A DNA stretch of 16,328 bases from CAVORB01 sp964395315 (lineage in GTDB: Bacteria > Pseudomonadota > Gammaproteobacteria > Chromatiales > Chromatiaceae), in NCBI GenBank assembly GCA_964395315.1, contig CAYNBI010000088.1:1-16328 (forward strand). Direction: 5' to 3'. This document shows positions 8,288 to 15,391 of the stretch, in pieces; within the stretch, counting starts at the first letter, position 1; every line of letters begins with the position of its first letter. Below the pieces are notes generated by a model. The model was not told the origin of the DNA and did no database searches. It saw only the letters and a program-made list of their open reading frames with translations. A program made the position numbers and the translations under genes.

Positions 8288-9259
8288 ATGGACAAGGATC
8301 TGCATCCGGTGGAGCGTTGGCGGCACGGTCACGACTTCAACCTCGACACCCAGGAGGGTGAGCGCCGGACCCGGCTGGTAGTGATCCTGACGGCCTGCAT
8401 GATGGTGGTCGAGATCGCCGCCGGCTATCTGTTCGGTTCCATGGCCCTGCTGGCCGACGGCTGGCACATGGGCACCCATGTCGCGGCCCTCTCGATCGCC
8501 GTCTTCGCCTACCGTTACGCGCGCCGCCATGCCGACAACCCCAGATTCAGCTTCGGGACGGGCAAGGTCACCGCCCTCGGCGGCTTCGCCAGCGCGGTGG
8601 CTCTTGCGGTCGTCGCGCTCATGATGGGGTTGGAGTCGGTCGGGCGTCTGGTCGCGCCGGAGACCATTCGTTTCGACGAGGCGATCGTGGTCGCCGTCAT
8701 CGGGCTAGTGGTGAACCTGGTCAGCGCGTGGGTGCTTCATGGCGGCGATGCCGGCCACCACCACGGCGGTCACCATCATCATCACGACCACACGGCTCAC
8801 GCGGCCCATCAGCACCACGACCACAATCTGCGCGCCGCCTATCTGCACGTGCTCGCCGATGCCCTGACCTCCTTGCTCGCCATCGTCGCCCTGGTTGCCG
8901 GGAAGCTCCTCGGATGGGTATGGATGGACGCCTTCATGGGCCTGGTGGGGGCGGCCCTGATCACGCGCTGGGCCTACGGTCTGGTGGGCGAGACCAGCGG
9001 GGTTCTGCTCGACAGCAGCCCGTCCGAGGACACCCTCTCGCGCATCCGTCGGGCCCTCGAGGCGGACGCTGACAACCAGGTCACCGACCTCCATGTCTGG
9101 CGCCTCGGACCCCGCGATCTCGGCGCCATCGTCTCGCTGGTCACCCATCATCCCCGCGAGCCGGAGCATTACAAGGCGCTGCTCGCCCATGTTCCGGAGC
9201 TCGGGCACGTTACCGTGGAGGTCAACCGCTGCCGCGACAAGGAATGCCCGTCCCTCTGA
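8288..9259 (+). CDS. dmeF: CDF family divalent metal (Co/Ni/Cd-type) exporter, DmeF-like
   Basis: A 323-residue cation diffusion facilitator that would expel divalent metals from the cytoplasm in exchange for protons. After a short N-terminus it has ALLADGWHMGTH (D57, H60, H64) in helix 2 and LHVLADALTS (H187, D191) in helix 5, the metal-site segments of the family. A long His-rich loop lies between helices 4 and 5 (residues 151-179, about 16 His), and the soluble C-terminal domain has TDLHVWR and HVTVEVN. The N-terminal pattern HPVERWRHGHDFN...GERRTR and the loop position match DmeF (cobalt, nickel, cadmium) better than zinc exporters such as ZitB or CzcD. Substrate choice from sequence is tentative. 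The start follows polA by seven bases with a purine-rich ribosome-binding site (GGAAGAGG) inside the polA end. The gene is followed by the terminator at 9454-9494. Confidence 0.9.
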   Translation: MDKDLHPVERWRHGHDFNLDTQEGERRTRLVVILTACMMVVEIAAGYLFGSMALLADGWHMGTHVAALSIAVFAYRYARRHADNPRFSFGTGKVTALGGFASAVALAVVALMMGLESVGRLVAPETIRFDEAIVVAVIGLVVNLVSAWVLHGGDAGHHHGGHHHHHDHTAHAAHQHHDHNLRAAYLHVLADALTSLLAIVALVAGKLLGWVWMDAFMGLVGAALITRWAYGLVGETSGVLLDSSPSEDTLSRIRRALEADADNQVTDLHVWRLGPRDLGAIVSLVTHHPREPEHYKALLAHVPELGHVTVEVNRCRDKECPSL

Positions 9260-9324
9260 AGCGACCGCCCAAGTCCCCGCCAACCAAAGTCGCCTATCCG
9301 TGGGTTCCAGCGCGACTCCTCCGA

Positions 9325-9494
9325 GAGGCGTTGAACTTTTTTCCGGCTTTGGACTCTCACTGTTCGAGCGTTACGTGACGCGGGGAGTCGCCAATCATCC
9401 CCCTCCCTCGGCGGCTCCCAGGTTCCCGGCCGCCCCAGCCGGGAAAGTAGTTGCCCCGAAGCCAGGACCCCCGGGCTTCGGGGTTTCTTTTTTT
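9325..9494 (+). ncRNA. Possible structured small RNA or long 3' UTR after dmeF
   Basis: Between dmeF and the terminator lie stacked hairpins on the plus strand. A long-range pairing joins CGTTGAAC near 9328-9335 with GTTCGAGCG near 9362-9370, with a bulge. A ten-pair stem joins 9383-9392 to 9410-9419 with one G-U pair, and an eight-pair stem joins 9423-9430 to 9438-9445. The terminator follows. No coding frame here looks real. The next plus-strand gene begins 900 bases further on beyond the terminator, so this is not a riboswitch for a downstream gene. It could be a small RNA processed from, or starting within, the dmeF 3' end. I found no convincing promoter and recognise no known RNA family. 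Confidence 0.3.
9454..9494 (+). terminator. Intrinsic terminator of the polA-dmeF transcript
   Basis: A perfect ten-pair stem (CCCCGAAGCC at 9454-9463 with GGCTTCGGGG at 9474-9483) around a ten-base loop is followed directly by TTTCTTTTTTT (9484-9494). It is oriented to stop plus-strand transcription from dmeF. In the minus direction no T run follows, so it would not act on the facing amidohydrolase gene. Confidence 0.9.
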
Positions 9495-9546
9495 CCCGGG
9501 CACTTCCTGTGCCCGCACCGCGTGTTCCCTCACTGTCTCCGGTTCC

Positions 9547-10323
9547 TCAACGTCCGGGGGCGAGCGCCGCGAGGCGATAGAGGCGAACCGCATTCTCGCG
9601 CAGGACCTTGCGGACCAGCGTCTCTTCGGCCAGCGTATCCTCGATCATCTGGATGTCGGCGGCGGCGAATGGCCGCGGTGCGCGGGTGCAAGGTAGGTCA
9701 GTGCCGAACACGAGCGCGTCGGGACAGACGCGGGCGATCGCGGCCAACGCCTCGGCCGGGGGGAAATCAAGCCGGCCGAAGCCGGTTGCCTTGACCCAGG
9801 CGCCCCTTTCCACCAGCCGCAAGAGGTGCGGAAGCCCGCGGCGCGACAGCCCCAGGTGATCGACACACACGCGCGGCAAGCCTCTTAACAGCTCGCCAAG
9901 CTCTGGCAGGTCGGCGCTGTCCAGATAAAGCTCCGCATGCCAGCCGGCGGTATCAAAGGCGCGCCTGGCCAGGCGTACCATCGATCTCGCATCCGCGCAT
10001 ACGCCGCGTCGCAGATTGAGGCGCAATGCCCGTACGCCGAGGGCGTCGAGGCTGAGGATCTCGCGTTCCGACGATTGCTCGGGCAACTGGGTCACGCCGA
10101 CGAAGGCGGGTCCGAGTCGCGACAGGGCGGCCTCCAGATAGGACTGGTCGAAGGCTTGGAAGGAGCCGGAGATCACGGCGCCGCCCACCACGTCGAGCCC
10201 GCGAGCCCGCTCCAGGTAGTCCTCGACGGTGAACGCGGCGGGGAGAAAACCGGCGTTTGCGACCAGCGGGAAACGCGGGTCGATGATGTGCAAATGACTG
10301 TCGAAGACTGGGGTCTGCGTCAT
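9547..10323 (-). CDS. TIM-barrel amidohydrolase (amidohydrolase 2 family)
   Basis: A 258-residue soluble protein of the metal-dependent TIM-barrel hydrolase group (COG3618-like, predicted lactone or dicarboxylic-acid hydrolases and decarboxylases). Visible metal-site residues are H10 and H12 in DSHLHIID, H156 in VDHLG and D209 in GTDLP. The segment PAFVGVTQLP followed by LDALGVRALRLNLRRG is typical of the group, and the C-terminal NAVRLYRL is the usual last helix. Length fits the family. I choose the ATG at 10323, directly before the conserved start TPVFDSHLH; an upstream in-frame start at 10356 adds 11 residues without homology. The gene diverges from the PilZ gene by 82 bases. The substrate cannot be told from the sequence, and no neighbouring pathway gene points to it. 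Confidence 0.85.
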   Translation of the reverse strand: MTQTPVFDSHLHIIDPRFPLVANAGFLPAAFTVEDYLERARGLDVVGGAVISGSFQAFDQSYLEAALSRLGPAFVGVTQLPEQSSEREILSLDALGVRALRLNLRRGVCADARSMVRLARRAFDTAGWHAELYLDSADLPELGELLRGLPRVCVDHLGLSRRGLPHLLRLVERGAWVKATGFGRLDFPPAEALAAIARVCPDALVFGTDLPCTRAPRPFAAADIQMIEDTLAEETLVRKVLRENAVRLYRLAALAPGR

Positions 10324-10405
10324 GCGTTCGTCATGAATTCGGCACTCCGCCGTCAAGGTACTCCCCTACCATGTCGTGGACCAATACACGAAGGCACTGA
10401 GGGAT

Positions 10406-10756
10406 ATGAGCGTCGAACGCAGATATAGCTTCCGTCACCGGATCGATTGCGCGGTCCATATTCGTTACCGCAGGCGGCGCTTCTGCCGCGCCCGTGGCCG
10501 CAACCTGTGCGCCGAGGGCATGTTTCTCGAGGTCCAGTCCCTTACGCTTCCCACTGGCACGCTGGTGGAGCTGGAGCTCGACTCCGAGGGCGCGGACTGG
10601 CTGGTGCCCGCCATCGTCGTGCATCATCAGGCGGGCGGCGTCGGGGTCATGTTCCGCGAGCCGCGACCCGAATTGCTCCAGAGCCTCGCCCGCTCGCGCG
10701 GTCGGTCCGTGCGCCTTCCGGGCGACGGAACGAACCAGGCGCGTCCATCGCCCTAG
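10406..10756 (+). CDS. Small PilZ domain protein (predicted cyclic-di-GMP receptor)
   Basis: A 116-residue protein made almost entirely of one PilZ domain, a family that binds cyclic di-GMP and passes the signal to motility, exopolysaccharide or other targets. The first ligand motif RxxxR is present as RYSFR (R6, R10). The second motif (D/N)xSxxG appears as NLCAEG (N33 to G38), with Cys in place of the usual Ser. The barrel continues through LVELELDSEGADWLVPAIVVHHQAGGVGVMF. The ATG at 10406 follows GAGGG (10399-10403) closely; an upstream GTG at 10376 would add ten residues. The stop codon overlaps the dctM stop on the other strand (CTAG, 10753-10756). No attached output domain is seen, so the protein must act on a partner. 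The GT2 glucan synthase at 2277-4886 is one conceivable target, by inference only. Confidence 0.88.
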   Translation: MSVERRYSFRHRIDCAVHIRYRRRRFCRARGRNLCAEGMFLEVQSLTLPTGTLVELELDSEGADWLVPAIVVHHQAGGVGVMFREPRPELLQSLARSRGRSVRLPGDGTNQARPSP

Positions 10757-12135
10757 TCGTAAATGGCTTCGGGCAGCCAGGTCGCCAGCCCCGGCCACAG
10801 GGCCAATGCCCCGAGCATGAGTAGCTGGATGACGACGAAGGGCACGACGCCGCGGTAGATCTGCATGGTCGTCACCTCCGGCGGCGCCACCCCGCGCAGG
10901 TAAAACAGGGAGAAGCCGAAGGGCGGCGTGAGGAATGAGGTCTGCAGGTTGATCGCGATCATCACCCCCAGCCACACCGGGTCCAACCCCAGACCCAGCA
11001 GCACCGGCCCCACGATGGGCACCACGACGAAGGTGATCTCGATGAAGTCGAGGATGAATCCGAGCAGGAACATCACCAGCATCACCAGAGCCACCGCACT
11101 CAGGGTTCCGCCGGGCAGCCCGGTCAGCAGCTCGGTGACCAGCTCGTCGCCCTGGAATCCGCGGAACACGAGTGAGAACAGGGCGGCGCCAATGAAGATC
11201 ATGAACACCATGCTGGTGACCACCGTGGTTTGGCGAACCACCTCGCGCAGGGTATCGTGGTTGAGCTGCCCCCGGGCGGCGGCCAGGATCATGGCGCCGA
11301 CGGCGCCGACCGAGGCGGCCTCCGTCGGTGTCGCCAGACCGCCGAGGATGGAGCCCAATACCGCCACGATCAGGGTGAGCGGGGGAACCAGCACCCGCAG
11401 CACCTGGCCCCACAGCGCCCCGGCAGCTACGGCACGCTCGGCTCTCGGGATGGCCGGGACCGCTTCCGGCCGCAGCCACGCGATTCCGAGCAGATACAGG
11501 ACGTAGAGGGCGACCAGCACCAGCCCCGGCAACAGGGCGCCGACGAAGAGGTCGCCCACCGAGACCGTCTCCGGCGAGAAGATGCCCATATCGAGCTGGG
11601 CCTGCTGGTAGGCGCCGGAGAGCACGTCGCCCAGCAGCACCAGGACGATGGAGGGCGGGATGATCTGGCCCAGGGTGCCCGAGGCGCAGATGGTGCCTGC
11701 GGCGATGCTCGGGTCGTAGTTGCGCCGCATCATCGTCGGCAGGGAGAGCAGCCCCATGGTCACGACGGTGGCGCCCACGATCCCGGTGCTGGCCGCGAGC
11801 AGCATGCCGACGACGGTGACCGAGATGCCAAGCCCCCCGCGCAGCGGGCCGAACAGCAGGGCCATGGTGTCCAGAAGGCGTTCCGCTACGCGAGAGCGCT
11901 CCAGCATGACCCCCATGAACACGAACAGGGGCACCGCGATCAGGGTCTCGTTGGTCATCACTCCGAAGACCCGGTTCGGCAGGGCCTCGAGGAAGGCCGG
12001 ATCGAACAGGTCGAGCCACTCCCCGGCGAAGGCGAAGGCGAGGGCGGTGCCGCCGAGGGCGAAGGCCACCGGGTAACCGCTGAGGAGCACCGCGCCGACC
12101 GCCAGGAACAGCAGCAGCGGCATGAGCTCAGCCAC
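10753..12135 (-). CDS. dctM: TRAP transporter large permease subunit DctM
   Basis: A 460-residue, highly hydrophobic protein, the ion-coupled transport subunit of a tripartite ATP-independent periplasmic (TRAP) carrier. Family landmarks are GYPVAFALGG near the start, AVPLFVFMGVMLERS, GATVVTMGLLSLPTMMRR, then GTICASGTLGQIIPPSIVLVLLGD, and LTPPFGFSLFYLRGV near the C-terminus. Length and helix count (about 12) fit the family. The start is GTG at 12135, with AGGGGG six bases upstream, overlapping dctQ by eight bases; an ATG at 12123 is a weaker alternative. It works with DctQ just upstream and needs a periplasmic DctP receptor, which is not found here. The substrate is probably an organic acid, as for most TRAP systems, but this is inference. 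Confidence 0.95.
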   Translation of the reverse strand: MAELMPLLLFLAVGAVLLSGYPVAFALGGTALAFAFAGEWLDLFDPAFLEALPNRVFGVMTNETLIAVPLFVFMGVMLERSRVAERLLDTMALLFGPLRGGLGISVTVVGMLLAASTGIVGATVVTMGLLSLPTMMRRNYDPSIAAGTICASGTLGQIIPPSIVLVLLGDVLSGAYQQAQLDMGIFSPETVSVGDLFVGALLPGLVLVALYVLYLLGIAWLRPEAVPAIPRAERAVAAGALWGQVLRVLVPPLTLIVAVLGSILGGLATPTEAASVGAVGAMILAAARGQLNHDTLREVVRQTTVVTSMVFMIFIGAALFSLVFRGFQGDELVTELLTGLPGGTLSAVALVMLVMFLLGFILDFIEITFVVVPIVGPVLLGLGLDPVWLGVMIAINLQTSFLTPPFGFSLFYLRGVAPPEVTTMQIYRGVVPFVVIQLLMLGALALWPGLATWLPEAIYD

Positions 12136-12703
12136 CCGCGTCCCCCTGCGCGGGGAGGGCGCCGTGGATCCCCGCGAGGAACAACCCGTTGCGCAGCGTC
12201 CATGCCAGGCCCTGCAGAAGCAACAGCACTGGCAGCGCCAGGATCAGGCTCTTCAGCAGGTAGACCGCCGGGATGCCGCCGGCCTCCCGAGAGCCCTCCT
12301 GCACCGACCAGGATCCGGCGACATAGTCCCATCCGGACCAGACGAGATAGATGCAGACGGGGGTTAGCAGCAGCAGGGTGCCGAGCAGATCCACCCAGGC
12401 GCGGCCGCGTGGCGACAGCCTCTGGTAAAGAATGTCCACCCGCACGTGACCGCCCTGCTGGAGCGTGTAGGCGGCAGCGAGCATGAACAGGCTCGCGTGC
12501 ATGTAGGTCACCGACTCCTGCATCGCGATCCAGCCCAGATCGAAGGCGTAGCGCAGCACCACCACGAGGAAGGTGATGATCACCATCAATAGCGAAAGCC
12601 AGGCCAGGAGCCGTCCGCTCCAAGAGACGAGTGCCTCCAACCCGGCGGCGAGCGAGAGCAGGCGCGAGCCTCGGCCCGGTGGCGCGGGCTGCTTGGCGTT
12701 CAT
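12128..12703 (-). CDS. dctQ: TRAP transporter small permease subunit DctQ
   Basis: A 191-residue inner-membrane protein with four hydrophobic segments (about 32-52, 66-82, 105-125, 150-172). The conserved stretch FLVVVLRYAFDLGWIAMQES is followed by YMHASLFMLAAAYTLQQGGHVRVDI, the signature of DctQ subunits. It forms the membrane complex with DctM, whose gene overlaps its 3' end by eight bases. The ATG at 12703 is preceded by GGAGAAG at a slightly long distance. The sequence type resembles the mannitol/chloroaromatic or keto-acid branch of TRAP small subunits, but substrate assignment is not safe. The DUF2782 gene lies 86 bases upstream on the same strand, and a hairpin occupies that gap. Confidence 0.92.
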   Translation of the reverse strand: MNAKQPAPPGRGSRLLSLAAGLEALVSWSGRLLAWLSLLMVIITFLVVVLRYAFDLGWIAMQESVTYMHASLFMLAAAYTLQQGGHVRVDILYQRLSPRGRAWVDLLGTLLLLTPVCIYLVWSGWDYVAGSWSVQEGSREAGGIPAVYLLKSLILALPVLLLLQGLAWTLRNGLFLAGIHGALPAQGDAGG

Positions 12704-12745
12704 GGTCGGATTCTTCTCCGCGCTAGCGTCCGGCGGACGGTGGTC

Positions 12746-12772
12746 GCCTCACGGTCGAGCGGACCGCGAGGC
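12746..12772 (-). other. Stable hairpin between the DUF2782 gene and dctQ
   Basis: GCCTCACGGT (12746-12755) pairs with ACCGCGAGGC (12763-12772) over ten positions with one G-U pair on the minus transcript and a seven-base loop. No T run follows in the minus direction, so it is not a canonical intrinsic terminator. It may separate expression of the two genes by RNA processing or be a Rho-linked stem. Confidence 0.35.
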
Positions 12773-12789
12773 GCGGACCCCAACCCGAG

Positions 12790-13125
12790 TCACCAGCTGA
12801 ACAGCACCCACTGGGGAATGGAGTTGTTCCACACGCGGTCCTGCTGGACATCCAGCTGTCCGTCCCCGTTGGTGTCCAGGAGGAAGTAGGGCGGCCCGAC
12901 CGGGGGCTGCACCCGCACCATGTAGAGCTGACCGCGGACGCGGTACTCGTAGATGATGCCCTTGTCGGTCTCGAGGATGGTGACCTCGGGTTCCACCGTT
13001 TCCCCCTGGTAGCTGGCAGAAGGGATGGCCGGTGCCTCCGGGTAGGGCACTGGGGGCGGGGCGTTCTGGCCGATCGCGATCCCCATTTGGGCCGTGAGAG
13101 CGGCGGTGAGCAACAGGCGTTTCAT
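12790..13125 (-). CDS. DUF2782 family periplasmic protein
   Basis: A 111-residue protein with a Sec-type signal peptide (MKRLLLTAALTAQMGIAIGQ, cleavage about residue 20), so the mature form of about 91 residues is periplasmic. The mature part has a Pro-rich start, then EPEVTI, YEYRVRGQLYMVRVQP, GPPYFLLDTNGDGQLD and a C-terminal Trp-rich end (QWVLFSW). This is the pattern of DUF2782, a family of no known function found near polA in Pseudomonas. D84-N86-D88-D92 form a DxNxDGxxD loop like that of calcium-binding EF-hand or dockerin-type sites. The gene diverges from rep by 180 bases and precedes dctQM on the same strand. The family call is good; the function is unknown. Confidence 0.85.
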   Translation of the reverse strand: MKRLLLTAALTAQMGIAIGQNAPPPVPYPEAPAIPSASYQGETVEPEVTILETDKGIIYEYRVRGQLYMVRVQPPVGPPYFLLDTNGDGQLDVQQDRVWNNSIPQWVLFSW

Positions 13126-13177
13126 CAGGCTGTTCGACCATCTTGTCGCTAAAAATCAGCTAATGGTAGTACGTCGG

Positions 13178-13203
13178 GACGAGAATTTCGCGGGTTTCTC
13201 GTC
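13178..13203. promoter_or_regulatory. Inverted repeat between the DUF2782 gene and rep
   Basis: GACGAGAA (13178-13185) and TTCTCGTC (13196-13203) form a perfect eight-base inverted repeat with a ten-base spacer, midway in the divergent gap 13126-13305. The centre-to-centre distance is 18 bases, suited to a dimeric regulator. A CATAAT -10-like element for rep follows at 13218-13223, though no good -35 is seen. It could be an operator or a leader hairpin. Confidence 0.4.
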
Positions 13204-13305
13204 TCCCCATCTTGGCCCATAATGCCGTTCCCGCCGCCCGTCCCGGGTAACACCGGCGCCGGTCGCTACGCACCGATCCCTTTCCGGTTTCGCCGCCGAG
13301 GTTCA

Positions 13306-15348
13306 ATGTCAGAGTCACGCCCGAGCGGTGGACGCCGTCCGCCGACCGATCTCAATGCCGGCCAGCGCGAGGCGGTCCGCTACCTGGGCGGCCCGCTCCT
13401 GGTGCTCGCTGGCGCGGGCTCCGGCAAGACCCGTGTCATCACCCGCAAGGTCGCACACCTGATCCGCGACCGCGGCATGTCGCCACGCAACATCTTCGCC
13501 GTGACCTTCACCAACAAGGCGGCGCGAGAGATGCGGGAACGACTGGGGCGCGAGCTCGGAGGGCGCGACAGCCGGGGTTTGGCCATCTCCACCTTTCACA
13601 CCCTGGGCCTCCAGATCCTGCGCCGCGAGCTCGAGCGCGCCGGCTATCGCAGCGGCTTCTCGCTGTTCGACGGACAGGACGCCGAGACGGTGGTGAAAGA
13701 GCACCTGCGAAACACGCACCGCGAGGATGCCTACACCCCCGCCGGCGTACTGGTCCGGATCTCGCGCTGGAAGAACGATCTGATCGAGCCCGCGGCGGCC
13801 CTGAGCGCCGCGGAGGACGACTTCGAGGCCGGGCTCGCCCGTCTCTACGCCGCCTACGAGCGCAGCCTGCGCGCCTACAACGCCGTCGATTTCGACGACC
13901 TCATCATCGCCCCCGTGCGCCTGCTTCGGTCCCATCCCGATCTGCTGGAGCGCTGGCAGAACCGGATCCGTCATCTGCTGGTGGACGAGTACCAGGACAC
14001 CAACGGGGCGCAGTACGAGCTGGTGCGCCTGCTGGTGGGGCCCCGCGGGGCCTTCACGGTGGTGGGCGACGACGATCAGTCCATCTATGCTTGGCGGGGC
14101 GCCCGCCCGGAGAACCTGGTGCGTCTCAAGACGGACTATCCGCAGCTCAAGGTGATCATGCTCGAGCAGAATTACCGCTCCAGCGGGCGCATTCTCGGCC
14201 TCGCAAACGCGCTCATCGCCAATAACCCGCACGTGTTCGAGAAACGCCTGTGGAGCGATCACGGACCGGGAGACGAGCCCCGCGTCCTCACTTGCAGTGA
14301 CGAGAACCGCGAGGCCGAGCGGGTCGTCTCGGAGATCCTGCACCGGCACTTCACGGAGCGCGCGAGCTTCGGCGACTTCGCCATCCTCTACCGGGGCAAC
14401 CATCAGGCGCGGCTGTTCGAGAAGGCCCTGCGCGAGCACAGCATCCCCTACTTCCTGAGCGGGGGGACCTCGTTCTTCGCGCGCGCCGAGGTCAAGGACA
14501 TCATGGCCTATCTGCGCCTCCTGGCGAATCCGGATGACGACGCCGCCTTCCTGCGCGTCGTCAACACGCCGCGCCGGGAGATCGGGCCGGGAACGCTGGA
14601 GAAGCTCGCGGGTTACGCTGGAGAGCGGGGCGTAGGGCTCCTCACCGCCTGTGGCGAGCTGGGACTCGCCGAGCATCTGGGGGAGCGGCAGCGGGAGCGC
14701 CTGAAGGCGTTTGCGTCCCGGATGGAGACCCACGCGCGGCGCGCCGAGGGCGAGCCGGTCGCCGCCGTGCGCGCACTGGTGGAGACCATGGACTACGAGG
14801 GTTGGCTGCGCGACAACGCCTCGAGCCTGGCGGTGGCCGAACGGCGCATGGAAAACGTATACGACCTGCTCAACTGGCTCGACGCCCTCAACAAGGGGGA
14901 GCTGCAGGAGAAGACCCTGGGAGAGATGGTCAACCACCTCTCCCTGATGGATCTGCTGGAGCGACGCGACGAAGAGGAGGGCGGCGAACGGGTGCACCTG
15001 ATGACCCTGCATGCGGCCAAGGGGCTGGAGTTTCCCCACGTCTTTCTGGTCGGCATGGAAGAGGAGCTTCTACCCCACCGCACCAGCATCGAGGAAGAAA
15101 CCATCGAGGAAGAGCGCAGGCTCGCCTACGTCGGCATTACCCGCGCGCAGGAGACCCTCACCTTCACCCTCGCCCGCCGGCGCAAGCGTTTCGGGGAACT
15201 CGTGGAAAGCGAGCACAGCCGTTTTCTGGATGAGCTTCCGGAATCCGAGCTCCGCTGGGATACCAGGCGGGAGGCCGGCGCCGAGGAGAATCGGGCGCGG
15301 GGAAGTGCCCACCTGGCTAGCCTCAAAGGGCTGCTACAGGCGGGCTGA
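13306..15348 (+). CDS. rep: ATP-dependent DNA helicase Rep
   Basis: A 680-residue superfamily 1A 3'-5' helicase that helps replication forks move past bound proteins. The order of motifs is complete: Q motif (LNAGQ, Q20), Walker A AGAGSGKT (35-42), TFTNKAAREMRERL, ISTFHTLGLQILRRE, DFDDLI, Walker B LLVDEYQDTN, VVGDDDQSIYAWRGARPENL, LEQNYRSSGRIL, YFLSGGTSFFARAEVKD, LMTLHAAKGLEFPHVFLVGMEEELLPH and YVGITRAQETLTFTLA. Wording and length (E. coli Rep 673) match Rep more closely than UvrD or PcrA; the C-terminus ends SAHLASLKGLLQ as in Rep. The ATG at 13306 has GAGG at 13298-13301; an in-frame ATG at 13222 adds 28 Pro/Arg-rich residues without homology. It diverges from the DUF2782 gene and converges on the cytochrome gene with 43 bases between the stops. 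Confidence 0.96.
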   Translation: MSESRPSGGRRPPTDLNAGQREAVRYLGGPLLVLAGAGSGKTRVITRKVAHLIRDRGMSPRNIFAVTFTNKAAREMRERLGRELGGRDSRGLAISTFHTLGLQILRRELERAGYRSGFSLFDGQDAETVVKEHLRNTHREDAYTPAGVLVRISRWKNDLIEPAAALSAAEDDFEAGLARLYAAYERSLRAYNAVDFDDLIIAPVRLLRSHPDLLERWQNRIRHLLVDEYQDTNGAQYELVRLLVGPRGAFTVVGDDDQSIYAWRGARPENLVRLKTDYPQLKVIMLEQNYRSSGRILGLANALIANNPHVFEKRLWSDHGPGDEPRVLTCSDENREAERVVSEILHRHFTERASFGDFAILYRGNHQARLFEKALREHSIPYFLSGGTSFFARAEVKDIMAYLRLLANPDDDAAFLRVVNTPRREIGPGTLEKLAGYAGERGVGLLTACGELGLAEHLGERQRERLKAFASRMETHARRAEGEPVAAVRALVETMDYEGWLRDNASSLAVAERRMENVYDLLNWLDALNKGELQEKTLGEMVNHLSLMDLLERRDEEEGGERVHLMTLHAAKGLEFPHVFLVGMEEELLPHRTSIEEETIEEERRLAYVGITRAQETLTFTLARRRKRFGELVESEHSRFLDELPESELRWDTRREAGAEENRARGSAHLASLKGLLQAG

Positions 15349-15391
15349 TCTCGAACACATCCCGGTGAGCGCCGCCCTGGTGCGGGAACCG

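Larger units (their letters stand above)
9260..9546. other. Convergent gap between dmeF and the amidohydrolase gene
   Basis: This 287-base gap holds no supported gene. It contains the stacked hairpins and terminator described separately. A further perfect seven-pair hairpin (CGGGCAC 9497-9503, loop TTCCT, GTGCCCG 9509-9515) lies 32 bases beyond the stop of the facing minus-strand gene. That hairpin has no T run on the minus strand, so it may serve as an RNA end-stabilising stem and not as a terminator. Confidence 0.6.

Noticed and set aside
9383..9445. Resemblance to a 6S RNA, cyclic di-GMP or yybP-ykoY riboswitch
   Set aside because: A few short words look similar, but I could not match any conserved core, and no plus-strand gene follows for a riboswitch to control.
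9093..9794. Plus-strand 233-codon frame spanning the dmeF end, the terminator and part of the amidohydrolase
   Set aside because: It crosses an intrinsic terminator and overlaps two real genes out of frame or in antisense.
11230..12486. 418-codon plus-strand frame opposite dctM and dctQ
   Set aside because: It is antisense to clear TRAP permease genes; its Gln/His/Gly-rich composition is the mirror of hydrophobic codons.
13315..15039. 574-codon minus-strand open frame opposite rep
   Set aside because: Rep carries the full helicase motif set on the plus strand; the antisense translation shows no domain.
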